Shown here in pieces: positions 24,828-33,932 of a stretch of 64,000 nt of DNA. The stretch is from AP-15 sp963747735 (GTDB lineage: Bacteria > Pseudomonadota > Alphaproteobacteria > ATCC43930 > CGMCC-115725). The notes beneath the pieces are model-generated. The model saw only the letters and a program-made list of their open reading frames with translations, was not told the origin of the DNA and searched no databases. The stretch covers positions 1-64,000 of the forward strand of contig CAVVGE010000026.1 of assembly GCA_963747735.1 (NCBI GenBank), given 5' to 3'. How positions within the stretch are numbered: position 1 is the first letter of the stretch; the number at the start of each line of letters is the position of its first letter. A program made the translations under genes and the position numbers.

Positions 24828-26090
24828 TCACTTGGCGCAGTTCTGCGCGCCGCCCGGGCACGCCAGGAACATCGACCAGACGAAATCGCGGCGAATCCAG
24901 GCATTCGACGGCAGCGGCTTGGGCGCGCCGACCGGGTTCGTGGTCAACAAGGTGATGCCGTCGGTGCCGTTGTTCTCGATCGATGACACCGCGTGACAGG
25001 AAATGCACGACGCTTGCGACAGCGGCATGCCGACATTTTCCCCCTCGATGATCGAATTGCCCGAGAGCCCCGGCGAGAAGAAGCCGGTTTGCACCGCATC
25101 GAGGCGGTAGTTGAACCATTCCGGCGCCAGGTTCGCAGCCGTCATCAATGTCTTCAGCCTCGTGGTTATCGTCTGGCTGTTTCTGCTCGATCCGTCGACC
25201 ATCACCGGTGAGGAGCCGAACCTGTCGATGCAGCCCAGCACCACGCAGCGATTGGGATTGGTTGTGTTGAACTGCGGCTCGAACGTCGCCCAGATCCATT
25301 GATCCAACAGCTTCGAGATCAGATGCATCCCGGCGAGCGCGAAGCAGTTGCCGTTGATCATCTCGACATGAATGCTGGTGGCAAACCCGGCCGGCAGGTT
25401 GGAACAGATGTTGCTGTACGGCTTTTTGGTGCTGAGATTGATCAGAGACGAAGTTTGAATCCAATCGGATTTGTATTCGATCGCCGCAGCCGGGAACTGG
25501 ATTTTTTGGTCGGCGATCGCGGCATTGGTTTGGCCGGCGCGGTTCCAGAAACTGTTGCCGGCGACGTAATCCTCGGCCGCACCGTTCAGCCGGACCTCTT
25601 CGCAAATGACGAGGTTCGGCTGGTTCTTAGGCGGCTTCCCCGCCTTGTTGCAGTTCTGGTCGGCGCCGCCGAGCAATCCCTTCACGGTGGTCCCCAGTTT
25701 CGGGTTCCGCGCCAGCGTGAACGGGCTCTCGTGCAGCAGGTGCGTCGTGCTCGGCCCGTTGGCATTCGGCACGACCAGGCCGTTCGCCGGGTTGGCCGGG
25801 TACATCTGCGCCTGCTCGATCCAGTTTTCCCATACCACAAACGGGTATTTGGCGGGGTTTTGGTTGACCGGGCAGGTGGCGGCAACCAGCAGCTGCCACG
25901 CCGTCTCGGAGATGTTCGGGCTGATCGCGCTCGGTGGCGCGCACGGGTTTGCGGCCGTTCCCGGTGTCGCCGTGGCCGCTTTTGCAACAGCAGCACCAAG
26001 CGGCGACCGGATACCGCCGGGGCCTGTCAACGGCACGAGACCGGCCGTCAGCAGCAGAGCCGCCGCCAACAGCATGCCGCTCTTCTTCAT
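24828..26090 (-). CDS. secreted CXXCH cytochrome c-like protein
   Basis: A 420-residue exported protein. The signal peptide covers residues about 1-38 ('MKKSGMLLAAALLLTAG'). Most of the chain is of unknown family with several cysteines and Trp-rich segments ('WQLLVAATCPVNQNPAKYPF'). A single heme-attachment motif 'CISCH' occurs at about residue 372 in the C-terminal quarter. It is therefore probably a periplasmic mono-heme protein. ATG 26090 has GAGGAGAGCACGCG upstream. The gene is convergent with the HEIAH gene (10 nt gap) and divergent from the aldo/keto reductase gene at 26342. Confidence 0.75.
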   Translation of the reverse strand: MKKSGMLLAAALLLTAGLVPLTGPGGIRSPLGAAVAKAATATPGTAANPCAPPSAISPNISETAWQLLVAATCPVNQNPAKYPFVVWENWIEQAQMYPANPANGLVVPNANGPSTTHLLHESPFTLARNPKLGTTVKGLLGGADQNCNKAGKPPKNQPNLVICEEVRLNGAAEDYVAGNSFWNRAGQTNAAIADQKIQFPAAAIEYKSDWIQTSSLINLSTKKPYSNICSNLPAGFATSIHVEMINGNCFALAGMHLISKLLDQWIWATFEPQFNTTNPNRCVVLGCIDRFGSSPVMVDGSSRNSQTITTRLKTLMTAANLAPEWFNYRLDAVQTGFFSPGLSGNSIIEGENVGMPLSQASCISCHAVSSIENNGTDGITLLTTNPVGAPKPLPSNAWIRRDFVWSMFLACPGGAQNCAK

Positions 26091-26341
26091 CGCGTGCTCT
26101 CCTCGATCGCGGGATTTGCGCTGACCGATCATAGCTCGGCCGCCAGGATCGCGCAGCGTCAAAAATCCGTCAGCAGGGGTCATCGCTGCTCGCAAAACCC
26201 GTGCCGCCACCAAAAGGCGGGCAGACCGGAAAGACGGTTGGACTCGCTGCGCTGCGCCGGGTGGCGTTGACACGCCGGAACGGCATGGATTTGATCCGGC
26301 GGGCGCGCGTGAGCGCGCGGCATGGCACAGGAGGCCGAACA

Positions 26342-27337
26342 ATGGAGCGCAGAACGCTAGGCCGCACGGGGGTTGCGATTTCGGCGCTCGGCTTTGGCTG
26401 TGGTGCGGTCGGCGGGCTGATGGTCAAGGGGGCGGCTGCCGACCAGGAGCGGGCGGTGGCGCGCGCGATCGAGCTCGGCATCAACTACTTCGACACCGCG
26501 GCGATGTACGGCAACGGCGAATCGGAAAAGAACCTCGGCCGCGTGCTGAAGAGCTTGAAGCCCGACATCGTCGTCGGCACCAAGGTGCGCGTCCCGGCCG
26601 CCGCCAAGGGCCGCATCGCGGCGGCGATCGCCAAATCGCTGGAGGCGAGCCTCGCGCGGCTCCAGCTCGACCGTGTCGATCTTTTCCAATTGCACAACCA
26701 CATCACCCTTGCGGGGGATGATTCCGACCTGACGCCCGAGATCGTGCTCGGCGAGGTGGTGCCGGCCTTCGAGCGATTGCGCCGGGAGGGCAAGACCCGG
26801 TTTTTCGGCATCACCGCGGTCGGCGACACCGCGGCCTTGCACCGGGTCGCCGACGCCGGCGCCTTCGACACCGCCCAGGTCAGCTACAACATGCTGAACC
26901 CGAGCGCCGGCCGCACGGTCCCGGCGGGCTATCCGGCGCATGATTTCGGCAACCTGTTGGCGCATACGAAAGCGGCGTCGATGGGTGTCATCGCGATCCG
27001 GGTGTTGGCCGCGGGTGCGTTGAGCGGCACCGAGGCCCGCCATCCCTTGGGCTCGCCCTCGGTCGAGCCGATCGGCTCCGGCTCGAGCTACCGGACCGAT
27101 GTCGAGCGCGCCCGCCGCCTCGAAGCCCTGGTCCGCGAAGGCTTCGCCGACAGCTTGATCGAGGCCTCGATCCGTTTCGCCATCGCCCACGACGCGGTGA
27201 CGACCGCGCTTGTCGGCTATTCGACCCTCGACCACCTCGAAGCCGCCGCCGCCGCAGCCGAAAAAGGCCCCTTGCCGCAACCCGCCCTCGACCGCCTCGC
27301 CGCCCTCCAAGCCCCCTTCGCCGGCGAACCCCGCTAA
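26342..27337 (+). CDS. aldo/keto reductase
   Basis: A 331-residue TIM-barrel oxidoreductase starting 'MERRTLGRTGVAISALGFG'. Catalytic residues are visible: Asp/Tyr in 'YFDTAAMYGNGESE', Lys in 'VVGTKVRV', and His in 'LFQLHNHI'. 'VGYSTLDHLEAA' near the C-terminus is the cofactor phosphate-binding segment. It belongs to the larger YghZ/L-galactose-dehydrogenase-like branch, distinct from the enzyme at 8044. GGAGGCCGAAC precedes ATG 26342. It stands alone; the physiological substrate is unknown. Confidence 0.88.
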   Translation: MERRTLGRTGVAISALGFGCGAVGGLMVKGAAADQERAVARAIELGINYFDTAAMYGNGESEKNLGRVLKSLKPDIVVGTKVRVPAAAKGRIAAAIAKSLEASLARLQLDRVDLFQLHNHITLAGDDSDLTPEIVLGEVVPAFERLRREGKTRFFGITAVGDTAALHRVADAGAFDTAQVSYNMLNPSAGRTVPAGYPAHDFGNLLAHTKAASMGVIAIRVLAAGALSGTEARHPLGSPSVEPIGSGSSYRTDVERARRLEALVREGFADSLIEASIRFAIAHDAVTTALVGYSTLDHLEAAAAAAEKGPLPQPALDRLAALQAPFAGEPR

Positions 27338-27412
27338 ATTGGCTCGGCGGCCGAACGCCGTTGGCGTTGATTATCGCACCCTTATACGTACATGCGTGTT
27401 CAGAAGGGCGCG

Positions 27413-27641
27413 ATGTCAAAAAAGCTGACGATCACCGTCGATGACGAGGTCTACGCCGGCCTCCACAATACGGTCGGGCGGTGGCGGATCAGCCGCTTTC
27501 TGAACGACCTCGCCCGACCCCATGTGATGCAACGGGATTTGATCGAGGGCTATCGGGCAATGGCCGCCGACGAAGCGCGAGCGCGACGCGTCGGAGTGGG
27601 TCGAGAACCTGGCCCCGAACATTGCCGACGAGCCCCGATAA
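27413..27641 (+). CDS. antitoxin of a MazE/PemI-like module, frameshifted
   Basis: 'MSKKLTITVDDEVYAGLH' opens a small ribbon-helix-helix-type antitoxin with 'ISRFLNDLARPHV'. Near 27588 one extra base breaks the frame. In the alternative frame it continues 'ERDASEWVENLAP' to TAA at 27639-27641, the expected C-terminus. Its stop immediately precedes a PemK/MazF-like fragment. With both partners damaged, the locus looks like a decaying module, although the antitoxin break alone could be a read error. Confidence 0.6.
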
Positions 27642-27738
27642 CCCGCCGCAACGCGGCGAGGTGTGGTGGGTGGCGTTCGACCCCGCGATCGGCGGCGAGA
27701 TTCGCAAGACCCGGCCCGCCGTCGTCGTCAGACACTGA
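27631..27738 (+). pseudogene. truncated MazF/PemK-family toxin
   Basis: Only the first 30-odd residues remain: 'PPQRGEVWWVAFDPAIGGEIRKTRPAVVV', the unmistakable N-terminus of PemK/MazF RNases, then an immediate stop at 27738. The remaining two-thirds, including the catalytic Arg/Thr loop, is absent, and the following DNA is unrelated. No good start codon is visible. It is non-functional as sequenced. Confidence 0.75.
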
Positions 27739-27787
27739 TCCTTCAATGCGGCATCGGAAAGAGGGAGCGGAAGCGTCGCGTTCACCG

Positions 27788-28065
27788 CTACGGCGGCGCC
27801 GACGATTCCATAGCCTGCGCCGGCTGTGGCTTCCATTGTTGCGGTGCGACGAACAAGAGGCCCGCGATGATCACGGCAATCGGGCCGGCCCAATTCTTTA
27901 GGTCGCGCACGGGCGATCGCCGGCCCGATGCGGGGATTGTCGGGATCGGCCTTGGTGGCGACATTGTCATGGATCGCGTCGTAAATTTCGGTCGCGATCC
28001 GTTCGGCGTCAACGCTTTGCAGGGCAGCGGCCTCGAGCGCGCGGGTCAGGTCAACCGATTAGCCA
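27788..28065 (-). pseudogene. remnant of a DUF1640 coiled-coil membrane protein
   Basis: On the minus strand, 'ALEAAALQSVDAERIATEI' and 'YDAIHDNVATKAD' (about 27958-28040) match the start of DUF1640 (CCDC90-like) proteins. In another frame 'LKNWAGPIAVIIAGLLFVA' (about 27830-27900) gives their usual C-terminal membrane helix. The coiled-coil middle is missing and the frames do not join. It fills most of the 415-nt gap between the toxin fragment and the gene at 28154. Confidence 0.5.
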
Positions 28066-28153
28066 CGACCATGCAACGCAGATCGGCGCTCATGTCGAAT
28101 ACGCCTGCGGCCGACAGCACCGGTTCGCCACTGATGCAAGCAGAGGGTCTGTA

Positions 28154-28912
28154 ATGGCGAATGTCATGACGTTTCAGCCCGGCGGCTACCGCTTTATCGA
28201 GCATGCGTTTCAGTATTCGGGCGGGGTGGCAGCCGAGCCGGGATTTGCGATCGAGCGGGTGCGGCTGGCCCGCATGCTGCCGCTTGCCGAGGGTTTTGAC
28301 GCAATCGAAGCCCATCTGCGGCGGCGCGGGCGTCCCCCCGCCGCCTTCTGCGCGTGCGAATTGCGCTCGCCGGCCCAATTCACCGATGCGGGGTTCGTCG
28401 CCTTCAACCGGCTGTATGTAAAGCGCCTGGAGAGCTGGGGGATCTTCCGCGACGAGGTCAACCCGGTGGCGCGCTCGAACGTGTGCCCGGAGATCGACCC
28501 GCCGGCGACGCCGTCGCTCTACGCCTTCTGCTACACGGTGCCGGCCGAGGCCGGCGATGCCGGGACCGATTTTGTCGCCGCCGGCAGCGGCGAGGCCGAC
28601 GGTGCTTCGGGCACCTATGCCGAGCGGATCGTCCGCCATGGTGACACCTCGCCCGAGGGCTTGCGCGAAAAGGCGCGTTTTGTGCTGGGCGCCATGGAGC
28701 AGCGCATGGCGGCGCTCGGCCGCTCCTGGGCCGACGTTACCGCCACCCAGCTCTACACCGTCTTCGACATCTATCCCGCCCTTGCCGACGAGTTCGTGCG
28801 CCGCGGCGCCACCGCCCCCGGCCTCACCTGGCACTACGCCCGCCCGCCGGTCCTGGGCCTCGATGTCGAAGTCGACGTCCGCGGCGTCAGCCGCGAAACC
28901 GTCCTCTGGTAG
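28154..28912 (+). CDS. CnbZ-like 2-aminomuconate deaminase family protein
   Basis: A 252-residue protein. 'FQPGGYRFIEHAFQYSGGVAAEPGFAIERVR' and 'FCACELRSPAQFTDAGF' with 'NPVARSNVCPEI' resemble the 2-amino-5-chloromuconate deaminase CnbZ group, a distant RidA-like family that hydrolyses enamine/imine groups. 'QLYTVFDIYP' near the C-terminus is also typical. It is likely a cytosolic deaminase or enamine hydrolase of unknown substrate. ATG 28154 is used. There are no catabolic partners next to it. Confidence 0.7.
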   Translation: MANVMTFQPGGYRFIEHAFQYSGGVAAEPGFAIERVRLARMLPLAEGFDAIEAHLRRRGRPPAAFCACELRSPAQFTDAGFVAFNRLYVKRLESWGIFRDEVNPVARSNVCPEIDPPATPSLYAFCYTVPAEAGDAGTDFVAAGSGEADGASGTYAERIVRHGDTSPEGLREKARFVLGAMEQRMAALGRSWADVTATQLYTVFDIYPALADEFVRRGATAPGLTWHYARPPVLGLDVEVDVRGVSRETVLW

Positions 28913-29035
28913 CAGTAGGATAGGTTGAACGCAGTGAAACCCATCAATGATGCAGCGCGCGGCAACGCTGAAGCCGAGATGGCGGCTTGCAGCCGTTTTG
29001 CTGCCGGTAATAGTCTGACCGCCGACGAGGCGTAA

Positions 29036-29272
29036 ATCGGACATGACGCGGTTCACGCCGCGGCCCTGGGATTGGGCCGCGCTGCCGATGCCCGGATGCT
29101 GGCGCAGGCGCTGCAAGACGGACGAACCGTCGTCACCGCCGATCTCGATTATCCTCGGCTGCTCGCCCTTGCCGGAGCGGTGGGGCCGAGCCTGATCCTG
29201 TTTCGCGGGGGCGATTGGAGCGAGGCCGGGGTGATCGCGCGGATGCAGCAAATTCTCGACGGCCTGAACTAA
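29036..29272 (+). pseudogene. 5'-truncated DUF5615 (PIN-like) toxin
   Basis: The frame opens right after a TAA at 29033-29035 with 'GHDAVHAAALGLGRAAD' and continues 'VVTADLDYPRLLALAGAVGPSLILFRGG'. This is the DUF5615/Mut7-C-like PIN family minus its first about 20 residues, which carry the first catalytic aspartate ('FLLDENL'). No ATG is available, only TTG 29072. The stretch 28913-29035 upstream holds no recognisable antitoxin. A dead toxin remnant. Confidence 0.65.
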
Positions 29273-29486
29273 GCGAGCCGACGAGGCTCGCTGGGATGGC
29301 CACCGAGCGGGCAATGCGGAAAGGGAAATCCGGCGCTAAAAGCACTGCGGCAATCATCCATCGCCTTTCGGCCGCCAGGCGCGTCACAATTGACATCGCG
29401 GCGCCCCCGTTGCATCAAGGCATTCGCCCGCTTTAGGTTTAATTAAGGAGCACACCGTATCAATTAACGGATCATGAGGGGAGCCG

Positions 29487-30372
29487 GTGTCGGATTTCGA
29501 GGAGAGTCTGTCTGCGCTTGACGCTCGGTTGGAGGACATCCAAAAGCGCGGCAAGGCGGTTGTTACGGCGATTGGGCGCGCGCGTGCGGCAGCAAAGCTC
29601 GGGCAAACAAATGAAATTGTCAAAGACCTCGATGAGGTTACGAAACGAGTGATTGAGGTTGGTGCGGCGGCCGACAATCTTTCGGACCATTGGCGATTTG
29701 ACATGTCCGCTTATCTAAGCGAGGGCAGGTTTTTCGACGATCTCAAGGCGGCCGCTGCGGAGAAGGGCCTTGCGCTGTTCGAGAACGACGGTCGAATTTA
29801 TTGTTTCCCTTTGCTGTTGCGTGTCGACCCCAAGGAAAATGCTGTAAAAATTGGAAGAAAATTGGAACGCCGGATGCGGCCAAGCGAACTGGCCCAACTA
29901 CTGGCGAAAGCGCAGAAGCGACCACAACGATTCCGTGAAGACCAGTTTCTACAATTATTGTATCGCGTGTGGCGTCGGCTGGCGGGGGCCGGGCAGCGCG
30001 GAGCGGGTCTTCGAGCCGGCAGTCGAACTGGCCGAGATCCACGAAATGCTGACGCTGCTTCCCGGGCGCGATTATCCGATCGAGGAGTTCGCCCGGGATT
30101 TGCTGCTTCTCGACCGTCGGCCCGACTTACGAACACGCGATGGGTACCGATTCGAGCTTCCCGCTTCGACCCTCAGCAAAGGCCGCATGAGGCGTCTCGT
30201 CGTCTATGACGAACGCGGTGTCGAGCATACTTATGTTGCGATAAGATTCGTACAGGGAGGGTTAAATGGCGGTCGTGGCCGAGGAATGGCTCGACCTCAT
30301 CGAACGCGAATACCTTGCCGGGTTTGTGACTGCTGGCGGGAGCGCGGTAAAATTCGTAGTCGGAGATGCTGA
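29487..30372 (+). CDS. defence-type module gene A: coiled-coil protein, frameshifted
   Basis: First gene of a four-gene same-strand module. GTG 29487 follows GAGGGGAGCCG. The N-terminal about 75 residues ('ESLSALDARLEDIQKRGKAV') form a coiled coil. The rest ('YCFPLLLRVDPKENAVKIGRKLERRMRPSELAQLL') looks like a globular domain. A GGGGG run at 29983-29987 has probably one G too many; after it 'ERVFEPAVELAEIHEML' to 'VYDERGVEHTYVAIRFVQGG' continues in the next frame. That frame stops at 30372. A second one-base change in GGAGGG would instead end it at 30265, directly before gene B. Family not recognised. The unshifted first frame stops at 30209. Confidence 0.6.
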
Positions 30373-31252
30373 GGACCTGACCACAATTGGGAGAGCCTTG
30401 GCTGAATTGGCGGGCGGCCGCGGCTTGGCGCATGTAGCGATCGACGGTGCGACAACCAAGCTGCACATGATCCAGGACGTGTTCTTCATCATCGCTCGCG
30501 TTCTTGATTGGGACGCAATGGCTCAGCGGTTCGTCGAGGCGCTGTTCGACCGGCAGGGCTACGAATGGCCCCGGCCCGGTGAAGCAGTGCCGGTCCACCA
30601 AGTCGCGGAACGGAACCGCGTCGATGTTACGTTGATGCGGCGCAATGTCCACCAGTGGCTGACCGCTGAAGTTATGCGAGATTTGGAAATGGCTCAGGAC
30701 TTCCGCGTGGCGATGACCAGTCTGTCCCTTCGTCGACTGGAGCCCGAAAATACTCAGCCGGGCATTACAGCGCCGGTTCTGCAATGGCTTCGCGGCGAAC
30801 TCGGCCACATCGGCGCGCTCAAGGGGACTTTCATAACCGGCAAGATAACCCGCCATAACGGGCGCGCGATGCTGCAATCGATGTGCCGCTGGTTGCGACT
30901 GTGCGGGTGGCGCGGTCTGTGCGTGACCCTCGACATCCGCCAGCTCGCCAAGACGGGTAAAGCTGTCGGCGATGCGGTCAGATACAGCCCGGCTGCGGTC
31001 TTGGACGCTTTCGAGGTGCTTCGTCAGCTGATCGACGACGCTGAGCATTTCACCGGCTTGCTGATGGTCGTTCTCGGTGATGATGCGTTGGACGGCGACG
31101 ACCGCAAGCGGTCGCTCGGCGCGTACCAGGCTTTGAAAATGCGGGTCTGGGATGACGTTCGCCCAGAGGGGCAAGACAATCCGCTGGCACCGTTGGTACG
31201 ATTGACCGGTCGAACGTTAGCCGGTCCAGGTACCCGTTTGGTCGCGTCGTGA
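30266..31252 (+). CDS. defence-type module gene B: BrxC/BrxD-like protein without P-loop
   Basis: A 328-residue protein. 'EWLDLIEREYLAGFVTAGGSAVKFVVG' and 'AIDGATTKLHMIQDVFFIIARVLDWDAMA' recall the ATP-binding-domain proteins of BREX-type systems (DUF2791-like), but no Walker A GxxxxGK[ST] is present. A Walker-B-like strand 'HFTGLLMVVLGDDAL' (about 268-282) and 'LVRLTGRTL' at the C-terminus remain. It may be a catalytically dead partner of the ATPase encoded next. ATG 30266 has AGGGAGGG upstream. It overlaps gene C by 4 nt (GTGA, 31249-31252). Confidence 0.75.
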   Translation: MAVVAEEWLDLIEREYLAGFVTAGGSAVKFVVGDAEDLTTIGRALAELAGGRGLAHVAIDGATTKLHMIQDVFFIIARVLDWDAMAQRFVEALFDRQGYEWPRPGEAVPVHQVAERNRVDVTLMRRNVHQWLTAEVMRDLEMAQDFRVAMTSLSLRRLEPENTQPGITAPVLQWLRGELGHIGALKGTFITGKITRHNGRAMLQSMCRWLRLCGWRGLCVTLDIRQLAKTGKAVGDAVRYSPAAVLDAFEVLRQLIDDAEHFTGLLMVVLGDDALDGDDRKRSLGAYQALKMRVWDDVRPEGQDNPLAPLVRLTGRTLAGPGTRLVAS

Positions 31253-32509
31253 GCGGGCGTGCGGCGATCGAATCCCGCAGTGCCATTGAAGCCCTGCGGG
31301 CTGGTGTCCCCAACCGGGCGGCGATCCGGCTTTTGGGAAGCGATGACGAATCGCTGAGGCAGGATTTCGTTGGCCGCCTCGGCCTGTGCGATGCGGCGCT
31401 GCGCGACGGGCAGCAAGTCCAAGGAATCATCCTTTCAGGGGCCTTCGGAGCGGGGAAGTCGCACCGCCTCGGTTATCTCGCCGAGTTGGCCCGTCAGGAG
31501 AAATTCGTCGTTAGCCTGCTTCCGATCAGCAAAGAAACTCCGCTCTTCGACCCGGCGCGGCTGTTCGCCGCCGCGGTCCGCGCCGCTGTGGTGCCGAATG
31601 CCAATGACGATGTGATGACAGCGGTCATGCGGGGTCTTCGTCCCAACACCGATCGCTACGACGAGCTCGATCTCTGGACGACGCGGGAAGTTCAGGCGGG
31701 AGGGGTAACGCCTCTGTTCGCGGCTTTGCTTTACTTGCTCCCACGGGTGACGACCGATGACCACGTTCGAATGGCCCGGTTCTTCGGTGGAGGAAAGCTC
31801 AATGTCGCCGTTGCCAAGGGGTGGTTGCGCGATGCGGGCGCCACCAAGTTGTTCGATCTGAAGCCTGTTCGTGAGGCGGACCTCGCTTTGCAGCGCATTC
31901 GTTTCGCGCCACGGTTGCTACGCGCTGCCGGATATGCCGGATGGTGTATCCTCCTCGATGAGATAGAGTTGATCGGTCGGTATAGCCTGCTTCAGCGCGG
32001 TAGAAGCTATGCCGAGCTAGCTCGGTGGTTGGGCCTAGATGATGAACAACAATTGCCTGGGATACTAACGGTCGCCGCGGTCAGCGACGATTTTGATGAG
32101 GAAGTCTTTAACCAAAAGCGTGATGGCGAACTTGTTCCTCCGCGGCTGGAGGAGCGAGGGCTGACCCGGCAATCGGCGATGGCCAGGAAAGGCATCGAGT
32201 GGCTAGAGCGACACAAATCGCCGTTGAGTTCCGCCGACGGACATCGGTCTGCGCCGCAGCCTCGACAAGATCGCCGGGCTCTACCGTGACGTGTATGGTC
32301 GGGCGCCACCAGAAATTGGTGTGGGCCAAATTACCGCGACCGGCTCGATGCGCCAGCACGTAAAGGAATGGATTACCATTTGGGACATCGAGCGCCTCTA
32401 CGGCCAGACCCCCCAAATCGAGCGGGATACCATCGCCACCGATTACAGCGAGAGCAGCGACATCGAGCAGGCGCCTCCGTCCGGTGACGAGGCGGACGGC
32501 CAAGGGTGA
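31249..32509 (+). CDS. defence-type module gene C: BrxD/DUF2791-like P-loop ATPase, frameshifted
   Basis: A 420-residue AAA-like ATPase. 'SRSAIEALRAGVPNRAAIRLLG' (residues about 10-30) is the family opening. Walker A 'GAFGAGKSH' is at 64-72, 'SKETPLFDP' at about 94-102, Walker B 'WCILLDEIELIGRYSLLQRG' at about 232-251, and 'SYAELARWLG' after it. BrxD/DUF2791 ATPases occur in BREX and in helicase-linked stress or defence operons. Near 32239 one extra G breaks the frame (first frame stops at 32289); the C-terminus 'GLRRSLDKIAGLYRDVYG' continues to 32509. The GTG start overlaps gene B and the stop overlaps gene D, so all are coupled. Confidence 0.8.
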
Positions 32510-33906
32510 AGGCCAGGGCGGATGTCGCCATCGGGCCGACATCGAATGCATATGGCCTTTCTTGGCCGCACCCTCTGTTTCCATACCAAAGAGCTGGCGT
32601 CGATAAGCTCACAAGCGATTCGTCGGTTCTTTTGGCCGACGAGATGGGTCTCGGGAAAACAATTCAGGCCATCGCCGCCCTACGGGTCCTGGCGTCCCGA
32701 GGAGAAGCGCGGCGTGCTTTGATCATCTGCCCGGCAGGTCTCATCCTGCAGTGGCGGCGGCAGATTCGGCTATGGGCGCCCGAATTGACGATCAGCACGG
32801 TCGTGGGCTCGGCAGGACAGCGAAGCGCAGCTTGGAAGCGCGAAGCCAATTTGTATCTGACCAGTTACGAGGCCGTTCGAGCCGATCTCGGAATCCTCGT
32901 CGGCGACGGGGCGGCACGACACTTGTGGGACGCGGTGGTGATCGACGAGGCCCAGCGCATCAAGAATCCCAAGGCGGACGCTTCGATCGCAGTGAAGCGG
33001 CTCGATCGTGCGCGCTCCTGGGCGCTGACCGGGACCCCAATGGAGAACCGGCTTGATGACCTGATCTCGGTGCTCGACTTCGCTGCTCCCGGTCGTTTCG
33101 ACCCGAGTGCCATGGCCGTAGGGCTGCGCCGACTTCTTGGGGAGGTTCAGCTGCGCCGGCGCCGGCAGGATGTATTGCACGACCTTCCGCCGAAATTTGT
33201 CTCGAGTGTCACTCTCGACCTGCCCGGACCGCAGCAGCGGTCTTATCGCTTGGCAGAGGAAGAGGGATTGGTCCGTTTGCGCTCGCTCGGAACCGAGCTG
33301 CGAATAACTCATGTGCTCGAACTAATTCTTCGGCTCAAGCAGATCTGCAACTTCTGTCCCGAATCGGGCCAATCAGCAAAATTCGCCGATCTTCGCGATC
33401 GGCTCGCCGCCCTGACGCGCTCGGGAGAGAAGGCACTTCTGTTTTCGCAATTCGTTGCGGAGCCGTTCGGGGCGCGCCGGCTCGCGAAGGAGCTCGCGGA
33501 ATTTCGCCCGCTCCTGTTGACCGGAACCGTTGATCCCGTTGGCCGCGCAGCCCTGGTCACGGAGTTCGAGCGTGACCCCTCGCGACGGTTGATGATCCTG
33601 TCTCTGCGGGCGGGTGGGCTCGGGCTGAACCTGACGGCTGCGTCCTACGTCTTTCACTTCGACCGCTGGTGGAATCCTGCGGTCGAGGCGCAGGCCGAGG
33701 ATCGCGTCCACCGGATCGGCCAACAGCGTCCAGTTCAAGTTTTCGCTTATATTTGCGCTGATACCATCGAAGAACGAATCCGCGATATCCTAACCGAGAA
33801 GCGTGCCTTATTTGCCGATCTGGTCGACGGCGTACCGATAAACTCCCTCACCCGCCTCGATCTCGACAGTCTGCTGCGAGCGGCAGCGCCCAGATTTTAC
33901 CGCTGA
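32506..33906 (+). CDS. defence-type module gene D: SNF2-family helicase
   Basis: A 466-residue SF2 ATPase of the SNF2 group. Motif Ia/Q 'FPYQRAGVDKL', motif I 'LADEMGLGKT' (43-52), motif II 'VIDEAQRIKNP' (145-155), motif III 'ALTGTPMENRLDDL', motif V 'SLRAGGLGLNLTAASYVFHFD' and motif VI 'QAEDRVHRIGQQRPV' (about 405-419) are all intact. It is compact, with almost no extra N-terminal domain, so it depends on partner proteins for targeting. It likely translocates on double-stranded DNA. GTG 32506 overlaps the gene C stop by 4 nt. A convergent LLM gene follows after 26 nt. Confidence 0.92.
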   Translation: MKARADVAIGPTSNAYGLSWPHPLFPYQRAGVDKLTSDSSVLLADEMGLGKTIQAIAALRVLASRGEARRALIICPAGLILQWRRQIRLWAPELTISTVVGSAGQRSAAWKREANLYLTSYEAVRADLGILVGDGAARHLWDAVVIDEAQRIKNPKADASIAVKRLDRARSWALTGTPMENRLDDLISVLDFAAPGRFDPSAMAVGLRRLLGEVQLRRRRQDVLHDLPPKFVSSVTLDLPGPQQRSYRLAEEEGLVRLRSLGTELRITHVLELILRLKQICNFCPESGQSAKFADLRDRLAALTRSGEKALLFSQFVAEPFGARRLAKELAEFRPLLLTGTVDPVGRAALVTEFERDPSRRLMILSLRAGGLGLNLTAASYVFHFDRWWNPAVEAQAEDRVHRIGQQRPVQVFAYICADTIEERIRDILTEKRALFADLVDGVPINSLTRLDLDSLLRAAAPRFYR

Positions 33907-33932
33907 CCCGCCGCGATTATCCGAACCGGCGA

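Noticed and set aside
29487..33906. Naming the module BREX, DISARM or Shango
   Set aside because: The hallmark partners (PglZ/PglX/BrxA-L, DrmA/B, TerB) are absent; only the ATPase and helicase classes are shared.
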